This document shows positions 7,616-14,109 of a DNA stretch of 64,000 nt, one piece after another. Every line of letters begins with the position of its first letter. The first letter of the stretch is position 1. The position numbers and the translations under genes were made by a program. The DNA lies in NCBI GenBank assembly GCA_041395725.1, contig JAWKZW010000001.1, positions 4,346,501-4,410,500 on the forward strand, given 5' to 3'. The notes below the pieces were generated by a model that saw only the letters and a list, made by a program, of their open reading frames with translations, had not been told where the DNA came from and did no database searches. Source of the DNA: Gammaproteobacteria bacterium. GTDB taxonomy: Bacteria > Pseudomonadota > Gammaproteobacteria > Pseudomonadales > Pseudohongiellaceae.

Positions 7616-7637
7616 GAGCAAAGTATAAAATAATTAT

Positions 7638-8339
7638 CTACCCATATTGTGTTTCTAAAATCTCTAAAATTTCCCTTAATTCATTCGTATAAGATTTCAT
7701 TGAAAAATATTTAACTTCATATGGATCATGGAGTTTGACATATGAATCCATCAATATTTTAGAGCACTGTGATTCATGAGGCCCCTGCAGGACTAGACTT
7801 ATAGCCCCTTCTTTAGTTAAGCAAGAAACTGAATGGAATTTTTTAACAGCCAGAGAGTGTAAATTACCGTTCTCTACTATTTTTGGTGATCTTTCTATTA
7901 TTAAAGCATTACTTGTTTCACAAAATACAGTGGCTCCATTTGTCCTGGCAGCTCGATTTGGAACGTTATACAATTTTAAGTCACCGCCGAAATTGCATAT
8001 GCTAGCTTCTTCAATTTTTAGCGACCCTTTAAGCACAATAGCTGAGAAATTCCATGTATGACTATGAAAAGGTTGCGTAGCATTTTTTATATTCCAATAA
8101 TGAATTCGAATTCGAGGTCCAAGTTCTTTGCCTGCGAGCACAAGTTTAGAAAACCCATTTTTATGATAGTACGAGTCTCGAATCAGTGGTTGAATTTGCG
8201 ATGAGGGCATACTTAAAACATCTTCAAGAAAGTCAAGAAATCCCCTTTTTTGTTTAATATCGGAAGCAGTTGAAACTAGTCCTTTTACTGTTGGGTCATT
8301 TTCAATGGCTGTCAATATTTTCTTTATACTTTGGGACAT
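7638..8339 (-). CDS. Third gene of the large cassette: cupin-like protein
   Basis: 233 residues from the ATG at 8339; a TTG four codons earlier is possible. A cupin-type core is visible about residues 75-170: RIRIHYWNIKNATQPFHSH with a metal-binding-type His-x-His, then WNFSAIVLKGSLKIEE, resembling cysteine-dioxygenase-like or ChrR-like cupins. Later KKFHSVSCL may supply the third His. The substrate is unknown. The gene overlaps the end of the LACC1-like gene by 16 bases, implying translational coupling, and it is followed 22 bases later by the cassette's attC. Base composition is AT-richer than the core genome, pointing to acquisition. Confidence 0.75.
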   Translation of the reverse strand: MSQSIKKILTAIENDPTVKGLVSTASDIKQKRGFLDFLEDVLSMPSSQIQPLIRDSYYHKNGFSKLVLAGKELGPRIRIHYWNIKNATQPFHSHTWNFSAIVLKGSLKIEEASICNFGGDLKLYNVPNRAARTNGATVFCETSNALIIERSPKIVENGNLHSLAVKKFHSVSCLTKEGAISLVLQGPHESQCSKILMDSYVKLHDPYEVKYFSMKSYTNELREILEILETQYG

Positions 8340-9139
8340 ATGATTGAGCAAAAATTATGAGGCTCTTCGCCATCTTGCACAGCAGCGTAGTGCGAATAAA
8401 AGGGAGACTCCTTTGAGGCAGTGCATTGTTCAAAATATTCAATATTCTGATCACAGAAGCCAGTTTGGCTCAATTGAGCACCTATAAGCCCCCTAACATC
8501 GAAATGAACTCCGTCGTAGTAAGGCTCAATTTCTTTGAGTAAGATCTTATCCTTAAGGACCTGCGGCTTTATTGCCTCCCATAGTCCGGATCGAGTTACA
8601 TCGTAATTAATTCTTGAAATGGATGGCCCAAGGTATGCATGCAAGTGACTAGCATCGATTTTAAATTCTTTAAATAATATTTCTAACGATCGAGCTACGC
8701 CATTAAGCGCTCCAAGAATGCCAATATGGATAATTCCATGCAGCTTTGAGTCATTGTCCCATACTACAAGTGGCACACAATCGCCTGAAATAAGCGCTAC
8801 AGCAATATTTTTATCAAATGTTAGTACTCCATCAACTCCTGTATTATAAAAATCATAATCTGTATCTATTTTTGGAGGTGTCAAATACTCTGTTCGGCGT
8901 ACTTGGTTAGAATCACTTACAAAGTTTACTATTTCTATGTTTGGACTTTGTGTTGGACGAATCCAATCTATATGAATGTTTGGAAGGGATATTCGTCCAA
9001 AAAATTTACTCCGATTATTTCTTGCCTCACTCCTCCTTGCCTGCACCCGTTCCATTGGACCATCTTCTTTTCGAGAAAACTCTATAATAAACTTTGAAGC
9101 ATTGTTAGGGTGGGGAATTGGTGATATGTCTTTTATCAA
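8324..9139 (-). CDS. Second gene of the large cassette: divergent PgeF/YfiH/LACC1-family protein
   Basis: 271 residues. The middle matches the multicopper-oxidase-named PgeF (YfiH, YlmD, LACC1) fold: GVDGVLTFDKNIAVALISGDCVPLV keeps the Cys of the usual ADC motif (residue 121), and IIHIGILGAL keeps the His of HAGWRG (residue 138) but loses its Trp and Arg. AYLGPSIS matches the family's LGPAIG. The first zinc ligand, normally in a QVHG motif, seems absent (IRPTQSP). Family members are purine nucleoside phosphorylase/adenosine deaminases or peptidoglycan-editing enzymes; this one may have altered chemistry. The start is a TTG with GGAG upstream, 7 bases after the preceding stop. Confidence 0.75.
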   Translation of the reverse strand: MIKDISPIPHPNNASKFIIEFSRKEDGPMERVQARRSEARNNRSKFFGRISLPNIHIDWIRPTQSPNIEIVNFVSDSNQVRRTEYLTPPKIDTDYDFYNTGVDGVLTFDKNIAVALISGDCVPLVVWDNDSKLHGIIHIGILGALNGVARSLEILFKEFKIDASHLHAYLGPSISRINYDVTRSGLWEAIKPQVLKDKILLKEIEPYYDGVHFDVRGLIGAQLSQTGFCDQNIEYFEQCTASKESPFYSHYAAVQDGEEPHNFCSIICPKV

Positions 9140-9146
9140 CTTTCGA

Positions 9147-10115
9147 TTACTCCATTTTTGATCGTTCTAGTACTAAATCAATGAAACTCTGAGTATGTAA
9201 AATTTCTTCATTTGGAAAATACAGTCTTAGTATTGTCCCAATTCCTGTCTTTTCATCCATGTTTAGTGATCTAAGTGTAGTATTACCTTTAGAAATATCT
9301 AGCTGTTGGTAATGTTTAGAAGCAATAGTTTGAAATGCCTTCAAAGAAAGATTGTAATAATGAGAGGAAGCATCTCTATTTAAGAGAAGAATAGCAGGGG
9401 TATTTTTCCCAGCAGTTGTCCAAAAAGTACAGCTATCACAAATATCATCTCTTATAAAGCTAAGTTCACGTTTTAAATAAATTGATAAATCAAGCAAGCC
9501 TTCTTTGTAATACTTGCAAAATAAATAGATCGTTGCGCAAATATCAGCTTTTAATGTCAGGAGATCGGTAATTCTTTGTTGATCTACCGGAAGCTGTGCT
9601 ACATGTACTAAATATGTTTCACAAACACCATCGCTACATGGGTCTAATATAGCTGCGTGTATTTTTCTGGAAGCTAAGTCCTCCGCAGACCGTTTATGAA
9701 ATTCAGGAAGTACATGACGACGCACCCAATTCGCTAAATGGCCATTGTGTAGCCAAAATGTAGCTTTTCCTAGCGCGTGGTAATGTCTTTTTCTTTGGTC
9801 AGGTTGAAAAATTATTTCGACGTCAGTCGTTGATTTTTCTTCATCTTGAACAACGGCATATATTCCGATGAACAAGACCGCTACTAAAGCAGCCGATATA
9901 AAACTGTATGTCAGTTGTGAAATCAGCTTATAAGTGAATGATAATCCTTCGCACCAAAAAGGGTTTGAAGACGAATTTATAGGGCAGCTTTGTAGAAGCG
10001 CAGCCGCTGCTGGGTATTCAACGACATAATTCACCACTAGAGAGACCACAGTCGCCAACAAGACAATAACAATGAAGGCTCGTCTTGCTCTTGGATGTCT
10101 TAACTTGTCCAGCAT
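9147..10115 (-). CDS. First gene of the large cassette: two-TM membrane protein with a cytoplasmic domain
   Basis: 322 residues. Two hydrophobic helices are seen, about 12-32 (RAFIVIVLLATVVSLVVNYV) and 64-87 (YSFISAALVAVLFIGIYAVV), with a short Cys-containing loop between. The soluble domain of about 230 residues contains KATFWLHNGHLANWVRRHVLP and RKIHAAILDPCSDGVCETYL, an alpha/beta pattern I cannot assign. It is the first gene after attI, with AAGGAA just before the ATG. The next gene starts 7 bases after its stop. In an array transcribed from an integron promoter this cassette would be the best expressed. Function unknown; a sensor or effector is a guess only. Confidence 0.75.
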   Translation of the reverse strand: MLDKLRHPRARRAFIVIVLLATVVSLVVNYVVEYPAAAALLQSCPINSSSNPFWCEGLSFTYKLISQLTYSFISAALVAVLFIGIYAVVQDEEKSTTDVEIIFQPDQRKRHYHALGKATFWLHNGHLANWVRRHVLPEFHKRSAEDLASRKIHAAILDPCSDGVCETYLVHVAQLPVDQQRITDLLTLKADICATIYLFCKYYKEGLLDLSIYLKRELSFIRDDICDSCTFWTTAGKNTPAILLLNRDASSHYYNLSLKAFQTIASKHYQQLDISKGNTTLRSLNMDEKTGIGTILRLYFPNEEILHTQSFIDLVLERSKME

Positions 10116-10386
10116 TTCCTTGCTCCGATTTTTTCACTCTAATAATTACACTAAAATAGAACGTATGACGCCTAACAGTCTGTTAATGAGGTCGTAGACC
10201 TCATAATAGTTAATAGCGAGTTTAATTTGTAATTCTTCATTCGTTTAGCTGTTTAAAGTCAGCCTCTTGAAATTTATCGATATTTAACAACGATCCCTTG
10301 CTCCTCGACCGTTGGAGGGTAATTTACCCTTTTTAATACCTGCTACACTCTACTAGGACAGGGCTTTCAAGGAAGAACCGGCTGTT
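10116..10386 (-). promoter_or_regulatory. attI region and divergent intI/cassette promoters
   Basis: The attI-type crossover core is GTTAGGC in minus orientation (10176-10170); the first cassette begins there. A perfect 8-bp hairpin ATGAGGTC/GACCTCAT with a 3-base loop lies at 10186-10204, just on the intI side of the core. A cassette promoter candidate on the minus strand is TTACAA - 18 bases - TATTAT, reading out of attI into the cassettes, but this is weak evidence. On the plus strand a poor intI promoter may lie near 10316-10345. I saw no clear LexA box (CTGT-N8-ACAG). Confidence 0.6.
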
Positions 10387-11352
10387 ATGTCAAACTCACC
10401 GTTTCTGCAATCTATTGCAGACTATATGCGAGCGCGGAATTACAGTAAGCGTACGATCCAGTCATACTGTTATTGGATAAAGTATTTCATTGTATTTTGT
10501 CACAAGCAACACCCGGAGAAACTGGGCCCCGCTGATGTAGAGCGATTTCTCACCTGGCTGGCGGTCAAGCGCGATGTGGCTCCGGGAACGCAGTCCCTGG
10601 CCCTGAATGCCATCGCCTTTTTGATGAGGGATTATCTGTCCCGTCCATTGGAATTACCTGGTAATTTCGCTCGGGCAACAAGGCAACGGAAATTACCCGT
10701 GGTTCTGACTCAACCGGAGGTAGCAAACCTGCTCAATCAGTTGACAGGCTGCCACTATCTGATGGCGGGCCTCTTGTACGGTTCAGGTCTGCGAAGAATA
10801 GAACTGGTGCGCCTCAGAGTGAAGGATATTGACCTGGACTATAAACAGGTGCGGGTTCTGTTTGGCAAAGGAGCTAAGCATCGGCTTGTGACCCTGGCTG
10901 AAGAGCTCATTCCCCGGCTTCGTCTGCAGATAAAACACGTGAACCTGTTGCTCGAACAGGATCTATGTGTGGCCGATTTCGCCGGCGTCTGGATGCCGGA
11001 GGCGTTAGCAAGAAAATATCCAAACGCCTGCAAAAGCCTGGGTTGGCAATACCTGTTTCCGGCTAGCAGATTTAGTGTAGACCCGCACAGCGGCCGGGTT
11101 CGCCGCCACCACTACGACGAAACCAACGTAAACAGACTGGTCAAGGCGGCCGCCCGCAAAGCAGGTATCCGCAAGTCAGTAACCTGCCATACCCTGCGCC
11201 ACTCCTTTGCCACTCACTTATTGCAGTCAGGAGCAGATATCCGCACTGTGCAGCAACAACTGGGGCATGCCGACGTAAAAACCACCGAGTTATACACCCA
11301 CGTGTTGAACCAGGGTGCTCACGGCGTGCGCAGCCCGCTCAGCACGTTATAA
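10387..11352 (+). CDS. intI: Integron integrase (tyrosine recombinase)
   Basis: 321 residues, normal for IntI. The N-terminal SAM-like domain is followed by the catalytic domain with LYGSGLRRIELVRLRVKDID (first Arg), HTLRHSFATHLL (HxxR) and LGHADVKTTELYTHVL (His and nucleophile Tyr). The IntI-specific insertion that separates integrases from XerC/XerD is present around residues 200-245: ALARKYPNACKSLGWQYLFP and DPHSGRVRRHH. The C-terminus GVRSPL also matches IntI1. It reads away from the cassette array, as in all integrons, and starts at an ATG with AAGGAAG 12 bases upstream. It acts by excising and inserting attC cassettes at attI. The frame is intact. Confidence 0.95.
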   Translation: MSNSPFLQSIADYMRARNYSKRTIQSYCYWIKYFIVFCHKQHPEKLGPADVERFLTWLAVKRDVAPGTQSLALNAIAFLMRDYLSRPLELPGNFARATRQRKLPVVLTQPEVANLLNQLTGCHYLMAGLLYGSGLRRIELVRLRVKDIDLDYKQVRVLFGKGAKHRLVTLAEELIPRLRLQIKHVNLLLEQDLCVADFAGVWMPEALARKYPNACKSLGWQYLFPASRFSVDPHSGRVRRHHYDETNVNRLVKAAARKAGIRKSVTCHTLRHSFATHLLQSGADIRTVQQQLGHADVKTTELYTHVLNQGAHGVRSPLSTL

Positions 11353-11382
11353 ATCTAACCAGGATGCGCAATTGGCTTATAG

Positions 11383-11676
11383 GAAGCATTAAAGCTATCT
11401 CCGAACCATGATTTTGCCAAGCTGGTTGAACTGTTCGATAGCCACGGCGTTTCCTTTGTCTCCGTCACCCAGCAATTCAACACAACCAGTTCCATGGGAC
11501 GCCTGACCCTTAATGTGCTTCTGTCCTTTGCCCAGTTTGAGCGAGAGATCACCGGTGAGCGCATTCGGGACAAGCTGGCTGCCTCCAAGCACAAAGGCAT
11601 GTGGATGGGTGGGTTTGTGCCTCTGGGCTACGATGTCGTAGACAGAGCGCTGGTTATAAATGGGGAGAACGCCTAG
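11383..11676 (+). pseudogene. Serine recombinase fragment (resolvase/invertase type)
   Basis: An open stretch of about 97 codons matches the middle of a serine site-specific recombinase: AKLVELFDSHGVSFVSVTQQFNTT, SSMGRLTLNVLLSFAQFERE and ITGERIRDKLAASKHKGMW, then WMGGFVPLGYDV. The N-terminal catalytic serine region and the large C-terminal DNA-binding part are missing. The frame ends at 11676 soon after the conserved block and has no start upstream of 11383 (a stop at 11380). It is therefore a remnant of a larger recombinase of a former mobile element between intI and tRNA-Ser. Its matched part is too short to be functional. Confidence 0.85.
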
Positions 11677-11842
11677 CCGCCCTTTCCATCCCCCTTTCCA
11701 CTCCCCCTAACCATCTCAATTGGTCACGCTTTCACAAGCAAGATGGCCAGACATTTGCAGCCAATTGAAGCCACCATGGACTACCAAATGGGCCTGCAGA
11801 GAAATTTGGGATAATTCCGCCGAAAATCTCCCGTAGAAGTCC

Positions 11843-11868
11843 ATGCTGGCCTGACCATGGGCCAGCAT
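11843..11868. repeat. Perfect 9-bp hairpin downstream of tRNA-Ser
   Basis: ATGCTGGCC and GGCCAGCAT flank an 8-base loop, in a 255-bp stretch (11677-11931) without a gene. There is no T-run on either side, so it is not a standard terminator. It lies between the recombinase remnant and the 3' end of the tRNA and could belong to an old attachment region. Confidence 0.5.
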
Positions 11869-11931
11869 CCCACTGAATTCTTTGAAGTATTTAGGTGTTC
11901 TAGGGGATATCCTAGAAGAGACAAGACTGCT

Positions 11932-12021
11932 TGGCGGAGAGAGAGGGATTCGAACCCTCGATAGGTTTAACCCTATACGCCCTTAGCAGGGGCGCGCCTT
12001 CAGCCACTCGGCCATCTCTCC
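11932..12021 (-). tRNA. serX: tRNA-Ser (anticodon GCU)
   Basis: The 90-nt minus-strand sequence begins GGAGAGATGGCCGAGTGG, has the anticodon loop CCCTGCTAAGG (GCU), a long class-II variable arm and the T-loop GGTTCGAATCC, and ends TCTCTCC-G with an encoded CCA (11934-11932). It lies downstream of csrA, as in many gammaproteobacteria. A TATTAT -10 element (12037-12032, minus strand) is placed about 11 bases upstream of the tRNA 5' end. Its 3' end faces the integron, a typical integration hotspot. The gene symbol is only a generic label. Confidence 0.95.
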
Positions 12022-12364
12022 AGGAGGCGGAATAATAGCACAGGATTCCTGGCTTTTGTGTAGTCCGGGTGTCCTAGGATTGGAAAAATAACGGAATGCC
12101 GGCGGGACAGAAAGCTAGAGGGGGTTAGGTTTGAATCAGGCTTAGCGCGAATTCAACATTGCTGTACTTTGTGAGGAGTTGGTCAATTGACCGTCTGGAC
12201 ACATGCCCGATTGCGTCGGGGACCCTGTGGAGCAGCCTGAGGCTGACTGCTTCTGGGTCTGCAACTGTTACCCGCGCGCAGCGCCCAGTGTAGCAGTTGC
12301 CCTCACTGCCCGAATTCTGTCGGCGTAGTGAGAGAACTTCCGGCGGCTAACCGGCCGCCAGGGT
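12022..12364. other. 343-bp gap between tRNA-Ser and csrA
   Basis: No credible gene was seen. It contains the tRNA promoter at its left, a perfect 12-bp palindrome GGTCAATTGACC (12181-12192), a short hairpin CAGCCT/AGGCTG near 12234, a larger inverted repeat GCAACTG/CAGTTGC (about 12260-12300), and a GC-rich hairpin GGCGGC/GCCGCC near 12342-12360 directly after the csrA stop that may help to end csrA transcription despite lacking a T-run. Confidence 0.5.
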
Positions 12365-12571
12365 TCAGGTGTCCCCGTCTGACCCATCGGGGTCTTCGTC
12401 GCCATTGCGCTCCTTCTGGATGCGCTGGTAGATTTCCTCGCGGTGCACAGCCACGTCTTTCGGGGCGTTCACTCCGATTCGAACCTGGTTGCCCTTGACA
12501 CCCAGAACCGTGATGGTGACATCGTCTCCTACCATCAGGGTCTCCCCTATTCGGCGGGTTAGAATCAGCAT
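12365..12571 (-). CDS. csrA: Carbon storage regulator CsrA/RsmA
   Basis: 68 residues with the canonical fold: [40 protein letters not shown] in outline (L4, R6-R7 and R44 RNA-binding positions present, VHREEIY conserved). Acts as a dimer that binds GGA motifs in mRNA leaders and controls translation, affecting carbon flux, motility and virulence-type traits. The acidic C-terminal tail ([13 protein letters not shown]) is longer than in E. coli. A strong ribosome-binding site, AAGGAGGT, precedes the ATG. Its place after lysC and before tRNA-Ser is conserved in Pseudomonas-like genomes. Confidence 0.97.
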   Translation of the reverse strand: MLILTRRIGETLMVGDDVTITVLGVKGNQVRIGVNAPKDVAVHREEIYQRIQKERNGDEDPDGSDGDT

Positions 12572-12772
12572 GTGTTACCTCCTTTTACCATTCCATTGCC
12601 TGGCCCATTATTCACGTATTTAGACCCATTGGAAATACCCAATTAGCCTGTGAGAGCCCCGTAAGCCCAGTATGGCTTGACGACTCTGACAATACGCGTG
12701 ATTCAACCTGTCGGATCTGCCACCATCCTCACCGACAACCGAGCCTGGATCCTGCCCTGCCGGCGCGATGCC

Positions 12773-14023
12773 TTAAGCGTCTTCCTCCGGTTTTGGCTGA
12801 TAGTCCGGATCGCCCAGCTCGAAGGCCGCATGCAGAGCCCTGACAGCCAGCTCCAGGTATTTCTCCTCGATCACGACTGAAATCTTGATCTCGGAAGTGG
12901 TGATGATCTGAATATTGATATTTTCATCCGCCAGGGTCTTGAACATTTTACTGGCGATACCTGCATGGGAGCGCATGCCAACGCCGACAATTGAGACCTT
13001 GGCAATCTTGTCGTCCACACTGACCTGCCTGGCGTGGATAGCCGTCGCTACCCTTTCCAGAATTTCGCGAGCCTGCCTGCTGTCGGGGCGCTTGACGGTA
13101 AAAGTAATGTCGGTAGTTCCATCGGCGGAGACGTTCTGGACAATCACGTCCACTTCGATTCCTGCCTCACTGACCGGACCTATCACGTTGTAGGCAACGC
13201 CGGGAACGTCAGGGACACCGGAGACAGTAATCTTGGCTTCGTCACGCGCAAAAGCGATTCCCGCAATAGCCGGATCTTCCATATCACTTTCTTCCTCTAT
13301 ACTGATCAGGGTTCCAGGCCCCTCTTCGAAACTGGACAATACCCGCAGGGGTACCTTGTATTTGCCGGCAAATTCCACCGAACGAATCTGCAACACCTTG
13401 GCACCCAGGCTTGCCAGTTCCAGCATTTCCTCAAAGGTGATGGACTCCAGCAGGCTGGCGTCCTTCACTACGCGTGGGTCGGTTGTGTAAACGCCTTTCA
13501 CATCGGTGTAAATCTGGCATTCATCCGCCTTCAGCGCAGCGGCCAGAGCGACCGCCGTGGTGTCCGACCCCCCTCGACCCAGGGTGGTTATGTTCCCTCC
13601 CCCGTCTACGCCCTGAAAGCCCGCCACCACGACAACCCGGCCAGCAGCCAGCTCGTCACGGATTTTAACGTCGTCGATTTCCCGGATCCTGGCCTTGGTA
13701 TGGGCCTCGTCGGTAAGAATCCGCACCTGGCCGCCGGTGAAGGACCGGGCCGGGTATCCCCTGCTTTGCAGAGCCATGCACAATAAAGCGATGGTGACCT
13801 GCTCACCGGTGGAAAGCAGTACATCCATTTCCCGTGGCGGCGGGTTCTCGCTGACTGCCTGGGCCAGCGCAACCAGTCTGTTGGTCTCGCCACTCATGGC
13901 TGACACCACGACCACTATGTCATCACCCCGATCACGAAAACCGGCGATTTTATCGGCTACTGCTTCGATACGCTCCGCAGAGCCTACCGACGTCCCGCCG
14001 TATTTTTGAACGATCAATGCCAT
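12773..14023 (-). CDS. lysC: Aspartate kinase
   Basis: 416 residues, the monofunctional (beta-type) length. The kinase domain starts ALIVQKYGGTSVGS, with VVVVSAMSGETN and TLGRGGSDTTAVALA (substrate loop). Two ACT domains follow (about 265-335 and 345-410), the usual lysine/threonine feedback-binding part. It phosphorylates L-aspartate, the first step toward lysine, threonine and methionine. It sits between alaS (86 bases upstream) and csrA, all leftward, a conserved order in gammaproteobacteria. No leader or lysine riboswitch is visible in the short upstream gap. hom and thrC of the same pathway lie at 27.5-30.3 kb. Confidence 0.97.
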   Translation of the reverse strand: MALIVQKYGGTSVGSAERIEAVADKIAGFRDRGDDIVVVVSAMSGETNRLVALAQAVSENPPPREMDVLLSTGEQVTIALLCMALQSRGYPARSFTGGQVRILTDEAHTKARIREIDDVKIRDELAAGRVVVVAGFQGVDGGGNITTLGRGGSDTTAVALAAALKADECQIYTDVKGVYTTDPRVVKDASLLESITFEEMLELASLGAKVLQIRSVEFAGKYKVPLRVLSSFEEGPGTLISIEEESDMEDPAIAGIAFARDEAKITVSGVPDVPGVAYNVIGPVSEAGIEVDVIVQNVSADGTTDITFTVKRPDSRQAREILERVATAIHARQVSVDDKIAKVSIVGVGMRSHAGIASKMFKTLADENINIQIITTSEIKISVVIEEKYLELAVRALHAAFELGDPDYQPKPEEDA

Positions 14024-14109
14024 TGTCTTGTTTACTGCTGTCCAAAAAGCTGCAAATTAAACAGTAATGACTGCCCGAATGCAATCGCTTCCCACCAGCC
14101 ACCCTGAGA

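Noticed and set aside
11494..11676. A complete small recombinase gene
   Set aside because: The frame lacks the catalytic-serine N-terminal part and the DNA-binding end; it is a fragment.
12677..12880. 67-codon plus-strand reading frame near lysC
   Set aside because: Antisense to lysC over half its length, with no coding signature.
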